A DNA stretch of 64,000 bases from assembly GCF_022819085.1 (NCBI RefSeq), contig NZ_JALHAG010000001.1:951395-1015394 (forward strand), in the 5' to 3' direction. Shown in pieces: positions 16,568 to 24,529 of the stretch. The stretch comes from Planococcus ruber. Lineage in GTDB: Bacteria; Bacillota; Bacilli; Bacillales_A; Planococcaceae. Position numbers and translations under genes: made by a program. Positions within the stretch are counted from its first letter, which is position 1. Each line of letters starts with the position of its first letter. The notes beneath the pieces were generated by a model that was given only the letters and a program-made list of their open reading frames with translations, was not told the origin of the DNA and made no database searches.

Positions 16568-17664
16568 CAATAGGTTTGATGGTTTTCATTATGGTATTGC
16601 TTGCAGCAGTTCAAGCGTTCATGCCTTATTTGGTCAAGGCTACGGAGGTTTTTGGCATTTACGTTCCGGAGCCTCATTATCGGCAGGAATTTCTCGTTCG
16701 GCTAAAAAAGAATTATAGCCGCTTAGTGCTGGCAGGTGGGCTTACGTCCGTTCTTTTCTACGCATTAGCGGTGAATCTCTTGCATATTCCAGAAGGCCAG
16801 GGCGTCATTTGGGGAGTAGGGCTGCAATTAGGGATCGTCGCATTCAGTATGGCTCTTTATTTTAAAAACCATTTAACGGTGAAAAAAGAAAAGCAGCAGC
16901 AAGGATGGGTGCTTGGAAAAAAGGAAAAAGTTATCGTGGATCTCCAGTTCCGCAATGACCTTGAAATGGTCTCAGGCATCGCTTTCCTGCTGCCCATGCT
17001 GATCACTGTCGGATTGATCGCTTTGACGTTAACTCTCTACAGTCAATTGCCGGACAAGATACCGGTCCATTGGGGGGCGGATGGCCAAGCGGACCGTTTT
17101 TCCGAGAAAACCATTTTCTCCAGCATTTCGATGCCGGTGATTCTGCTCATTATGCAAGTGCTCTTTTATTTTATGAACCAAGCGAGAAAAACAAGCGGCT
17201 CAAAAATCAGCGCGACGCAAAAAGCCCAATCCCGCAAAAGGGAGTTGGCTTCGCGGAAGTACGGAAGCTGGCTCCTATTCGTCACGTCGATATCTGTGAC
17301 GCTGTTGCTTGGGAGCCTGCAGCTTTCCTTGATCTATCCGGAACTTGGCGGAGCGCTTTGGGTCATGGCGATGACGATCGGATTCGCGATCCTGGTTTTG
17401 GCCGGTACGGCTCTTTATACGGTCAAAATCGCCCAGTTCGCTTCAAGTCCTGCAGCTGGCCAAAGCGAATCCGGCATTATCGATGCAGACAACGATCGGC
17501 ATTGGAAAGCGGGCATCTTTTACGTCAATAAGGAAGATCCGTCAATCATGGTGGAAAAGCGGTTCGGCATCGGCTGGACGGTCAACTTAGGAAACCCAAA
17601 AAGCTGGGTGATGGTGTTCTTGCCGCTAGCGGCTATTTTGCTCATTGCTTTTTTGGTCAAATAA
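16564..17664 (+). CDS. DUF1648/DUF5808 membrane protein
   Basis: This 366-residue integral membrane protein has about eight hydrophobic segments. A DUF1648 motif, LPDKIPVHWGADGQADRFS, is at about residues 163-181, as in SdpI-type immunity proteins. A C-terminal DUF5808-type region follows (DRHWKAGIFYVNKEDPSIMV, GIGWTVNLGNPKSW). It starts inside the stop codon of gntR and so is translationally coupled. Its place in a GntR-ABC operon suggests a sensing or immunity role at the membrane, which is inferred. Confidence 0.8.
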   Translation: MTIGLMVFIMVLLAAVQAFMPYLVKATEVFGIYVPEPHYRQEFLVRLKKNYSRLVLAGGLTSVLFYALAVNLLHIPEGQGVIWGVGLQLGIVAFSMALYFKNHLTVKKEKQQQGWVLGKKEKVIVDLQFRNDLEMVSGIAFLLPMLITVGLIALTLTLYSQLPDKIPVHWGADGQADRFSEKTIFSSISMPVILLIMQVLFYFMNQARKTSGSKISATQKAQSRKRELASRKYGSWLLFVTSISVTLLLGSLQLSLIYPELGGALWVMAMTIGFAILVLAGTALYTVKIAQFASSPAAGQSESGIIDADNDRHWKAGIFYVNKEDPSIMVEKRFGIGWTVNLGNPKSWVMVFLPLAAILLIAFLVK

Positions 17665-17699
17665 ATAAAGCTTAGCCATAGAAGAAGGAGGGAGAAATT

Positions 17700-17894
17700 A
17701 TGGATCAATCAACGATTGTACTCTTGCTTTTGCCGATATTGTTCATTCAACTTGGTTTAATGATTTTTGCACTGGTAGATTTGATTAAGAATCCGAATCC
17801 AAACGGACCAAAATGGATGTGGGCCGTTCTTATCGTTGTTGTGAACATCATCGGCCCTATTTTGTACTTAGTGATCGGGAGGCGGAACTATTGA
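17700..17894 (+). CDS. yxlE: PLD N-terminal-domain small membrane protein (YxlE-like)
   Basis: This 64-residue protein of two membrane segments contains the Pfam PLDc_N pattern: LGLMIFALVDLIKNPNPNGPK followed by WAVLIVVVNIIGPILYLVIG and a basic end. It matches YxlE of Bacillus in size and in being followed by YxlF- and YxlG-like ABC genes. In B. subtilis yxlE lies in the sigY operon, whereas here it is under a GntR-type regulator. The ribosome binding site AAGGAGGGAG is strong. The ABC ATPase starts inside its stop codon. Confidence 0.82.
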   Translation: MDQSTIVLLLLPILFIQLGLMIFALVDLIKNPNPNGPKWMWAVLIVVVNIIGPILYLVIGRRNY

Positions 17895-18775
17895 CGATTT
17901 TAGAAGTCCGGAATTTGACGAAAAGATACGGCGAGCAAGTGGCTGTCAAAGATCTCTCTTTTGCTTTGGAAGAAGGGACAGCGACGGCATTGATCGGCCC
18001 GAACGGCGCAGGGAAAACCACCACGTTGTCCATGTTAGCCGGACTGCTCCGGGCAACAAGCGGCTCAATCAACTGGCATCGGGAATCGGGTGTGGGGTTC
18101 TTGCCCCAGCATCCTCATTTCTTTCCGTGGATGACGGCACTGGAATTTATGGAAATGGCAGCGAAACTGAGTGGCGTGCATTCAAAAAATGCTTTGTCCC
18201 AATCGAAGAAAACATTGGAATTTGTCGGTTTGGGGTCGGTTCAAAACAAAAAGACCGGTACTTTTTCCGGAGGGATGAAACAGCGGCTTGGATTAGCCCA
18301 GGCGATTGTGCATGAACCGAAGCTCTTATTGCTGGATGAGCCGGTCTCCGCTCTTGATCCCACCGGCCGAAGAGAAATCATGGATTTATTGAAATCTTTG
18401 CAGCCGCATACGACGGTTCTCTACTCGACACATATTTTGAACGATGCGGAACAAATGACCGATCAATTGCTTTTTATGCAGCACGGAAAGCTGGTTGAGC
18501 ATGGATCTCTGGGAGAAGTGAAGGAGCGATACGCGGAACCGCGCATTCGGATCCGTTTTCAAACAGCCAGGCAAGCTGCCGCATTTGCCGGGCAGGTATC
18601 TTGGCCGGCAGATCTGGATGGATCGGCCGTGGAACTGGCTATTGAAGAAGAAGGCGATACAGCTATGAAAAAAGTACTGGCCAAGCTCGCTGACACTTCT
18701 GAAGGCGTAATCGGTGTAGAGCAGAAGACAGCCACATTGGAAGAAATCTTTATAAAGGTGGCGGGCGGCAAATGA
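17891..18775 (+). CDS. yxlF: ABC transporter ATPase (YxlF-like)
   Basis: This 294-residue ATP-binding subunit has Walker A GPNGAGKTTT (about 38-47), the signature TFSGGMKQRLGLAQAI, Walker B LLLLDEPVSALDP and the H-loop YSTHILND. It begins at a TTG at 17891 that overlaps the yxlE stop (TTGA), with GGGAGG a few bases upstream. The downstream permease overlaps by four bases. Together they form an ABC-2 type exporter, probably for a drug or a lipid-linked substrate. Confidence 0.9.
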   Translation: MTILEVRNLTKRYGEQVAVKDLSFALEEGTATALIGPNGAGKTTTLSMLAGLLRATSGSINWHRESGVGFLPQHPHFFPWMTALEFMEMAAKLSGVHSKNALSQSKKTLEFVGLGSVQNKKTGTFSGGMKQRLGLAQAIVHEPKLLLLDEPVSALDPTGRREIMDLLKSLQPHTTVLYSTHILNDAEQMTDQLLFMQHGKLVEHGSLGEVKERYAEPRIRIRFQTARQAAAFAGQVSWPADLDGSAVELAIEEEGDTAMKKVLAKLADTSEGVIGVEQKTATLEEIFIKVAGGK

Positions 18776-19557
18776 ATCAATTTGGTGTTTTATTCCGTAA
18801 AGAATGGCGAGAAAACCTCCGCAATTATAAGATTTTCTGGATACCGATCGTTTTCATCCTTTTTGGGATTCTTGAACCCGTCACGAATTACTTTTTGCCT
18901 CAGCTATTGGATTCCCTAGGCAACTTGCCGGAAGGAGCAGTCATTGAATTGCCGGTGCCACAGCCTGAAGAAATTTTGCAGGCGGTCCTTGGCCAGTATC
19001 AGCTGATCGGCATGGCAATTTTGATCCTAGCCTATATGGGTTCGATAGCAGGCGAAAGAAAGAGCGGGACGGCCACCTTGCTTTATGTGAGACCGCTGTC
19101 CTTCCGGGATTATTTCCTGAGCAAATGGCTGATGGCGGGCATCACTGGCGTAATGAGCGTTTGGCTGGGGCTGCTGGCTGCCTATTACTATATTTTTCTC
19201 CTGTTTGAGCAAGTGGAGATCATTTCTTTTCTGCAGTTTGCGGGAACGTATAGTGTCTGGATTTTGTTGGTGATAACAATTGTACTTGCAGCAAGTGCTG
19301 CGATGCCGAATGCGGGAATGGCTGCTGCTGTTTCATTGGCTCTCGTTTTCTTCATGCAAATCGCAGACAGCCTGCTGGGGGCTTACTGGACATTTTCGCC
19401 GATGAAAATTCCGGCCTACGCAGCGCAATGGCTGTATGGAAAGCCGGACATGAGCGATTACTGGTGGACGCTTGCCCTAGCTATTGCCTTCATCCTAGCA
19501 TTGCTCTTTTTCGGAATCTGGATGGCTAAAAGGAAAGCTTCGACTGCCAAAGTTTGA
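18772..19557 (+). CDS. yxlG: ABC-2 type permease (YxlG-like)
   Basis: This 261-residue membrane protein has six predicted segments, with the ABC-2 pattern MGSIAGERKSGTATLLYVRPLSFRDYFLSKWL in the first cytoplasmic loop, which contacts the ATPase. It starts within the ATPase stop codon (ATGA), so the two are coupled. It ends the GntR operon and a terminator follows. Relation to YxlG is supported by gene order more than by any unique motif. Confidence 0.85.
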   Translation: MNQFGVLFRKEWRENLRNYKIFWIPIVFILFGILEPVTNYFLPQLLDSLGNLPEGAVIELPVPQPEEILQAVLGQYQLIGMAILILAYMGSIAGERKSGTATLLYVRPLSFRDYFLSKWLMAGITGVMSVWLGLLAAYYYIFLLFEQVEIISFLQFAGTYSVWILLVITIVLAASAAMPNAGMAAAVSLALVFFMQIADSLLGAYWTFSPMKIPAYAAQWLYGKPDMSDYWWTLALAIAFILALLFFGIWMAKRKASTAKV

Positions 19558-19565
19558 CAGTTCGG

Positions 19566-19591
19566 GCCGCAGCAGCATGCTGCGGTTTTTT
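19566..19591 (+). terminator. Terminator of the gntR-yxlEFG operon
   Basis: The stem CCGCAG/CTGCGG with an inner GC palindrome is followed by six T. Confidence 0.8.
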
Positions 19592-19694
19592 CATGTTCGT
19601 TAAGATTCCCAATAAGAGGAGCCGGCAGCCGGTCTTTTCAAATTCGAAATCCGCCATGACTATCTGTTACTATGGAAAAAAGGGGCGAAGAACG

Positions 19695-20081
19695 ATGCTT
19701 CATCATGTAGAAATCAATGTGTCCAATTTAACGGAAGCGCGGGAATTTTATGAAGCGTTTTTGCCGGACTTGGGATACGAGCTGTATCAGCAATGGCCGG
19801 AAGGGGTCAGCTATAAAATGGGCAGGACATATGTGGTATTTGTCCAAACAGAAGAAGCGTTTTTGCCGAAAGGTTATCACCGGAAAGCGACCGGTTTAAA
19901 CCATTTGGCGTTTCATGCGGATTCGCGGGGCCATGTAGATGCATTAACGGAAAAAGCCAGGGAAAGGGGCTTCCGCATTTTGTATGAAGACCGGCATCCG
20001 TTTGCTGGCGGACCGGACTACTATGCAGTATTTATAGAAGCGCCGGACCGGATGAAGTTCGAGATCGTGGCGCCCGAATGA
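19695..20081 (+). CDS. VOC-superfamily (glyoxalase-like) protein
   Basis: This 128-residue single vicinal-oxygen-chelate domain begins LHHVEINVSNLTEAREFYE, with a metal-ligand-type His early and GLNHLAFHADS and DRMKFEIVAPE later, giving candidate His and Glu ligands. Such proteins are dioxygenases, lyases or thiol transferases, and the substrate cannot be told. The start is placed at the ATG at 19695, since the upstream frame crosses the previous terminator. The ribosome binding site (AGGGGCGAAG) is weak. Confidence 0.75.
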   Translation: MLHHVEINVSNLTEAREFYEAFLPDLGYELYQQWPEGVSYKMGRTYVVFVQTEEAFLPKGYHRKATGLNHLAFHADSRGHVDALTEKARERGFRILYEDRHPFAGGPDYYAVFIEAPDRMKFEIVAPE

Positions 20082-20147
20082 AAAAGGGAAATGATTGATG
20101 CGAAACGGAACCCGGCCATTCGGCCAATTGTGAATAGAGGTTAGAGT

Positions 20148-20972
20148 ATGAAAAAATTAGGTGCTTTATTAGTTGTGCTGCTCCTTTTATGGGGCTTTAT
20201 TTGGGTTAATAATCATTGGATTCAAACAACGGAATTCACGATTGAATCGGAGAAGCTGCCGGAAGCTTTTGACGGCAAAAAAATTGTTCAGATTTCCGAT
20301 TTGCATGATGCGAAATTTGGAGAAGGACAGTCTTCGTTAATCGAAAAAGTGGAGGCTGCAGAGCCCGATGCCATTTTCCTGACGGGCGATTTGATCGACA
20401 GCAATCGCTATGATTTGGAGAGCAGTTTAACGCTGGTCGATGCATTGGTGGAAATGAGCGAAGTCTATTATGTTCTCGGAAACCATGAAGTGGCTGTGAA
20501 CAAAATTGACGAAATTACGGAAGCGCTGGAACAAAGAGGCGTCCACGTCTTGATGAACAAATCGATGGACTGGGAAATAGAAGGCGAATCGGTCCAGATT
20601 GCCGGAATCAATGACCCGTTGATGGATGTGCAGCAAACCGAGCAGGATTTCACCTATCATGCATTGGCAGAAGCGGGAATCGATGAACGTTTTACTCTGC
20701 TATTGGCCCACCGTCCGGAAATGTTCAGCGTCTACGCAGACGAAGAAATCGACTTAGTATTTGCAGGCCATGCGCATGGCGGGCAGATCCGCTTTCCAGG
20801 TCTTGGAGGCCTTTTTGCGCCGAGCCAAGGATGGTTTCCAACTATGACCGAAGGCCTTTTTGAAGAGGGCCCAACGCGTCTCGTATTGAGCCGCGGCTTA
20901 GGCAATAGCGGTTTTCCGGTGAGATTTTTCAACTTGCCGGAAATCATTGTGGTCACGTTGGAAAAAGCCTAG
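20148..20972 (+). CDS. Membrane-anchored metallophosphoesterase (YkuE/YaeI-like)
   Basis: This 274-residue calcineurin-type phosphoesterase has an N-terminal membrane segment (about 4-20). All metal-binding motifs are present: DLHDAKFG, TGDLIDSNR, LGNHEV, LLAHRPE and FAGHAHGGQIRFP. The catalytic domain is probably outside the membrane. Relatives include YkuE, a Tat-exported wall-associated protein, and YaeI-type lipid phosphodiesterases. GAGGTTAGAG lies before the ATG. The substrate is unproven. Confidence 0.87.
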   Translation: MKKLGALLVVLLLLWGFIWVNNHWIQTTEFTIESEKLPEAFDGKKIVQISDLHDAKFGEGQSSLIEKVEAAEPDAIFLTGDLIDSNRYDLESSLTLVDALVEMSEVYYVLGNHEVAVNKIDEITEALEQRGVHVLMNKSMDWEIEGESVQIAGINDPLMDVQQTEQDFTYHALAEAGIDERFTLLLAHRPEMFSVYADEEIDLVFAGHAHGGQIRFPGLGGLFAPSQGWFPTMTEGLFEEGPTRLVLSRGLGNSGFPVRFFNLPEIIVVTLEKA

Positions 20973-21090
20973 TGCTTTCTTCAAATTTGCCGGATTTTCA
21001 AACTTTACATTCCTGAAAACTCAATAAAATAAAAGCGTGCTATAATCGGAGTGAAAATGGAATTCCATGAGCAGCAAGGAGGCGTTGATT

Positions 21091-21588
21091 ATGATTAAAA
21101 AGAAAGAAGTATCGCTTCATCCTTACTCATCAAAAGTGGCTGTCACTTACGATTTGCCATCCGATCAGCTTGAATTTACCGGCCTCCCCCAAGACATCAT
21201 CGAGCGGGATGCGAAAAATCCGTTAAAGCATTTGATTATCATTAAAGCGCGTGATGAAGTGGCTGGATTTTTCGAGCTGGATGAATCCGATGACCGGAAA
21301 AAATACTCCAACAATCCTCGGGCGTTATTGCTTCGCGGGTATTCAGTGAATCCCAAGTTTCAGGGCCGCGGAATCGCGACAGGTTCCATTTATGCCCTTC
21401 CGGAATTCATCAGAAAAGAATATCCGCAATTTGATGAAATTGTGCTAGGGGTGAATGCACGGAATCTTGCGGCGCAGCATGTGTACGAGAAAGCCGGATT
21501 TGAAGATACCGGCCGGCGCCTGATGCGCTCAAAAGGAGAACAAATCGTCATGTGCCTTAGAGTCGAACGCGCTACTGAAAGTGCTTGA
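21091..21588 (+). CDS. GNAT N-acetyltransferase
   Basis: This 165-residue GNAT enzyme has the acetyl-CoA loop FQGRGIATGSIYALPEF (about 90-106) and the closing LGVNARNLAAQHVYEKAGF segment. AAGGAGG lies eight bases before the ATG at 21091, which settles the start against an upstream in-frame ATG at 21067. It is a single gene ended by a strong terminator. The N-terminal region (VAVTYDLPSDQLEFTGLP) resembles those of amino-acid or small-molecule acetyltransferases. No substrate can be assigned. Confidence 0.83.
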   Translation: MIKKKEVSLHPYSSKVAVTYDLPSDQLEFTGLPQDIIERDAKNPLKHLIIIKARDEVAGFFELDESDDRKKYSNNPRALLLRGYSVNPKFQGRGIATGSIYALPEFIRKEYPQFDEIVLGVNARNLAAQHVYEKAGFEDTGRRLMRSKGEQIVMCLRVERATESA

Positions 21589-21598
21589 AAATAAATGG

Positions 21599-21644
21599 AA
21601 GGGCCGTCTGCTGAGAAAAACGACTCAGCGGACAGCCCTTTTTT
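21599..21644. terminator. Terminator between GNAT and CHY zinc-finger genes
   Basis: A 17-bp stem with one bulge (AAGGGCCGTCTGCTGAG against CTCAGCGGACAGCCCTT) is followed by a T run. It serves the plus-strand gene and overlaps the end of the minus-strand gene. Confidence 0.82.
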
Positions 21645-21969
21645 ATGCAGCAAAATACAGATGCTTGTGCAAACTGCAGCCCGGATTGAAAGCGGAATGG
21701 CACGACGGACATTCAGAACGGCACTCCAAATACTCCGCAATGCTCAATTGATGGCCGCAGCTCCCGCAGAGAACTGCTTTCTCATGGAAAAGTCCGGACG
21801 GCCATACTTGATGCCGGCCGCACCCGACGGCTTGATGGCATTCAAAGCACGGATAGTAAATTCCGCAGCAGTAAAATTTAATCGCAATGCGGTCCACTTC
21901 AGAATGGTAATGCCGGCAGCGGGTTTCAGGGTCTACGTCCAATCCTTTTACAGTCATTTCGTGTGCCAT
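21643..21969 (-). CDS. CHY zinc-finger protein
   Basis: This 108-residue protein is built from a CHY zinc finger: RCRHYHSEVDRIAIKFYCCGIYYPCFECH, then AVLCGSCGHQLSIAEYLECRSECPSCHSAFNPGC. The spaced Cys and His residues can hold three zinc ions. The family includes yeast Hot13 and many small bacterial proteins of unknown role, some linked to redox or metal supply. The start at the ATG at 21969 follows GGGTGAAAAGG. It diverges from the riboflavin operon. Confidence 0.82.
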   Translation of the reverse strand: MAHEMTVKGLDVDPETRCRHYHSEVDRIAIKFYCCGIYYPCFECHQAVGCGRHQVWPSGLFHEKAVLCGSCGHQLSIAEYLECRSECPSCHSAFNPGCSLHKHLYFAA

Positions 21970-22060
21970 CCTTTTCACCCCTTTTTTTAAAATCCATTCG
22001 ATATCATCGGAATCTTCTCTTAAGTATGTTACCCTTATAATGACAAATAATCGAATCAAA

Positions 22061-22284
22061 TTCTTCGGGGCAAGGTGAAATTCCTTACCGGCGGTGAGCA
22101 GGAAACTGTAAGTCCGTGACCCGATCTTTAAGCAAATGAAAGTTTCAGGCATCCCCGCCTGGACTTTTGCATCGTCCGGTTCCGGCATTCGCCGGTTCCG
22201 GACAGGCACATTTGCTGGCAGTAAAGAGCGGTGGAGCTGGTGAAAATCCGGCACCGACAGTGAAAGTCTGGATGGGAGAAGAAT
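22061..22284 (+). ncRNA. FMN riboswitch (RFN element)
   Basis: The conserved RFN blocks are present: CTTCGGGGCAAGGTGAAATT, ACCGGCGGTGAGC, and at the 3' end GCGGTGGAGCTGGTGAAAAT, CCGGCACCGACAGTGAAAGT and CTGGATGGGAGAAGAA. The P1 closing helix is TTCTT (22061-22065) with AAGAA. A -10-like TATAAT lies at 22036-22041. It binds FMN and lowers expression of the downstream genes. The element is followed by an unusually long leader before ribE. Confidence 0.93.
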
Positions 22285-22601
22285 TTGAAGGCTTATTTTG
22301 TTATGCTCTTTTTTCTAAATAGCTTCTTTTTTCATTTCGCAGCCAAGAAATGAAGCTTATTTGGCGTACCCTTTTAGCGGTGCCCATCAAAAAAGTGCAT
22401 TTTTTATCCTCTTTTGTTTTTCCTTTCCTTGCCACCCGACAGCCCCTTGGTGGAAAGAATCCAGTTTAGCAATACCGAAAGGGTGTCCCTGACACCGAAG
22501 AACCCAGCATATCGGAAATCCGGACGTTTTTTTGGTATGCACAAAATGTGGCCGGTTTAGAGCCGGACATCAAAAGCTGCAGCAGCTTAAAAAGGAGCGT
22601 G
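22285..22601 (+). other. Long non-coding leader between RFN element and ribE
   Basis: About 317 bases hold no convincing gene on either strand. An imperfect hairpin lies at 22321-22357 (AGCTT and CATTTC pairing with GAAATGAAGCT). Short repeats follow (CCACC/GGTGG near 22430-22455, GGTGTC/GACACC near 22483-22497). I see no clear terminator with a T run, although the RFN switch normally acts through one. This is the position where ribD stands in most Bacillales rib operons. Confidence 0.55.
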
Positions 22602-23237
22602 ATGTATTTGTTTACCGGGATTGTAGAAGAAGTCGGAACGATCTCTTCCGTTCAGCCCAAAACACAAGCGTTGGAACTGACGATTGCCTGTTCGCTGATT
22701 TTAGAAGACATGAAGCGGGGCGACAGCATAGCGGTCAATGGCGTGTGCCTGACGGTTTCAAGTTTCGCAAAGCAGTCATTCACTGCCGATGTCATTCCAG
22801 AGACGTTTAAATCGTCGGCGCTCAAAGAGCTGTCAAACGGTTCACCCGTTAATTTGGAACGGGCGATGCCCGCCAATGGCCGATTCGGAGGCCATTTCGT
22901 CAGCGGCCATATTGACGGCGTCGGCAAAATCCGAGCGGTTAGAAAAGAGGAGAACGCTTGGACAAAAGAAATTGAAGTTGCCCCTGCCTTGATGAAGTAC
23001 ATGGTGCATAAAGGTTCAGTTGCAATTGACGGAACTTCTTTGACTATTTTTAGACTGGGCGCTCGCTCGATTGCCGTTTCCCTCATCCCGACGACCCAAG
23101 CCGATTCAGTGCTTGGCCGAAAAGGGATAGGCGCACAAGTCAATATCGAATGCGATATGCTCGCAAAATATACCGAACGGATTCAACAAACTAAACCTGA
23201 AATAACACGCGATTGGTTAGCAGAAAATGGATTCTAA
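22602..23237 (+). CDS. ribE: Riboflavin synthase, alpha subunit
   Basis: This 211-residue enzyme dismutates two 6,7-dimethyl-8-ribityllumazine molecules to riboflavin. It shows the duplicated barrel: [15 protein letters not shown] opens the first half and [13 protein letters not shown] the second. Conserved [11 protein letters not shown] and [11 protein letters not shown] repeat the ligand-binding motif. AAAGGAG is four bases before the ATG at 22602, and a TTG at 22608 is the alternative. It is the first gene after the riboswitch. The ribB start follows closely. Confidence 0.93.
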   Translation: MYLFTGIVEEVGTISSVQPKTQALELTIACSLILEDMKRGDSIAVNGVCLTVSSFAKQSFTADVIPETFKSSALKELSNGSPVNLERAMPANGRFGGHFVSGHIDGVGKIRAVRKEENAWTKEIEVAPALMKYMVHKGSVAIDGTSLTIFRLGARSIAVSLIPTTQADSVLGRKGIGAQVNIECDMLAKYTERIQQTKPEITRDWLAENGF

Positions 23238-23251
23238 TGGAGGTGGAAGTC

Positions 23252-23866
23252 TTGTTCTATAAAGTTGAAGAAGCCGTGCGTGACTTGAAAGCAGGAAAAG
23301 CTGTAATCGTGATCGACGATGAAAACCGTGAAAATGAAGGAGACTTTATTGCCTTGGCTGAATTTGCGACGCCTGAAATCATCAATTTGATGGCTGCGGA
23401 AGGACGAGGCTTGATTTGCGCGCCGATTGACGAATCAATTGCGGCCCGATTAAACATGCCACTGATGACGGATGAAAACACGGATGATTTTGGGACCGCA
23501 TTTACGGTCAGCATTGACCATAAAGAAACGACGACCGGAATCAGCGCCTTTGAACGCTCCCATACGATCAAAAGTTTGGCGGATCCATTGGCAGAAGCAA
23601 ACGATTTTAACCGGCCGGGCCATGTATTCCCGCTGATTGCCAAAAGCGGCGGTGTGCTTGTCCGCAACGGACATACGGAAGCAGCTGTGGATTTGGCGAA
23701 GCTCGCCGGTTCGGTTCCGGCTGGAGTCATATGTGAAATATTAAAAACGGATGGCACGATGGCGCGTGTCGATGATCTGCTGGGGGTGGCAGAGCGCCTC
23801 GGATTGGGAATTTTGACGATTGAATCGCTGGTTGCGTACCGCAAGGAACACGAACTGGCCATTTGA
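23252..23866 (+). CDS. ribB: 3,4-Dihydroxy-2-butanone-4-phosphate synthase, single domain
   Basis: This 204-residue enzyme makes dihydroxybutanone phosphate from ribulose 5-phosphate. It shows the signatures [30 protein letters not shown] and [13 protein letters not shown], then [26 protein letters not shown]. It ends at [13 protein letters not shown], exactly where RibBA proteins pass into the GTP cyclohydrolase II domain, so that second domain is absent. The TTG at 23252, eight bases after GGAGG, is the best start. An ATG overlapping the ribE stop has no ribosome binding site. Confidence 0.9.
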   Translation: MFYKVEEAVRDLKAGKAVIVIDDENRENEGDFIALAEFATPEIINLMAAEGRGLICAPIDESIAARLNMPLMTDENTDDFGTAFTVSIDHKETTTGISAFERSHTIKSLADPLAEANDFNRPGHVFPLIAKSGGVLVRNGHTEAAVDLAKLAGSVPAGVICEILKTDGTMARVDDLLGVAERLGLGILTIESLVAYRKEHELAI

Positions 23867-23899
23867 ATGAAGAATTGCGAAGTGCGATAAAAATAATTT

Positions 23900-23919
23900 A
23901 CATCAGCGATCGCTGATGT
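23900..23919. repeat. Perfect 20-bp palindrome between ribB and ribH
   Basis: ACATCAGCGATCGCTGATGT is a perfect palindrome. As RNA it can form an 8-bp stem with a GATC loop. It ends three bases before the AAAGGAG of ribH, so it could affect ribH translation or mRNA processing, or be a protein-binding site. Confidence 0.6.
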
Positions 23920-23937
23920 TCCAAAGGAGCAGACTAA

Positions 23938-24402
23938 ATGACGATACATTATGAAGGATATTTAAATGGCGAGGGATTGCGGATCGGAATAGTGGTGGGG
24001 CGCTTCAATGAATTTATTACGAGCAAATTGTTGAGCGGCGCAGAAGATGCGCTAAAGCGCCATGGCGTGAACGATGAAGATGTAGCGATTGCTTGGGTGC
24101 CGGGAGCTTTCGAAATTCCGTTGGCGGCGAAGAAAATGGCGCAAAGCGGAAAGTACGATGCGATCATTACGCTCGGGACAGTTATCCGCGGTTCCACACC
24201 GCATTTTGACTATGTCTGCAGCGAAGTGGCAAAAGGTGTATCCCGCGTCAGCGACCAATCGGGAATTCCAGTGATTTTCGGCGTTCTGACAACCGATTCG
24301 ATCGAACAGGCGATTGAACGGGCGGGCACGAAAGCGGGCAACAAGGGCTGGGAATCGGCTGCAGGTGCAATTGAAATGGCGAATTTGATGAAAAAGCTGT
24401 AA
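23938..24402 (+). CDS. ribH: 6,7-Dimethyl-8-ribityllumazine synthase
   Basis: This 154-residue enzyme condenses dihydroxybutanone phosphate with the ribityl-pyrimidinedione to lumazine, forming large icosahedral or pentameric shells. Typical motifs are [44 protein letters not shown]-like [16 protein letters not shown] and [22 protein letters not shown], which includes the catalytic His in PHFDY. AAAGGAG lies upstream of the ATG. It is the last gene of the operon and a strong terminator follows. Confidence 0.95.
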   Translation: MTIHYEGYLNGEGLRIGIVVGRFNEFITSKLLSGAEDALKRHGVNDEDVAIAWVPGAFEIPLAAKKMAQSGKYDAIITLGTVIRGSTPHFDYVCSEVAKGVSRVSDQSGIPVIFGVLTTDSIEQAIERAGTKAGNKGWESAAGAIEMANLMKKL

Positions 24403-24409
24403 TACTGGG

Positions 24410-24438
24410 CTCCGGAGCGTATGCTCCGGAGTTTTTTT
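24410..24438 (+). terminator. Terminator of the riboflavin operon
   Basis: A 9-bp GC-rich stem (CTCCGGAGC/GCTCCGGAG, loop GTAT) is followed by seven T. Confidence 0.92.
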
Positions 24439-24529
24439 GTCCCGAATCCTGCTTTCATTCTTTATGGGCTTAGGAAATGAAATAAGGGGAATGGGGATTG
24501 TAGGAGATTATTGAATGGAGGTCAGGGGA

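Noticed and set aside
22421-22601. Possible ribD remnant in the ribE leader
   Set aside because: Translations in all three forward frames show no RibD deaminase or reductase motif, and stops interrupt each frame.
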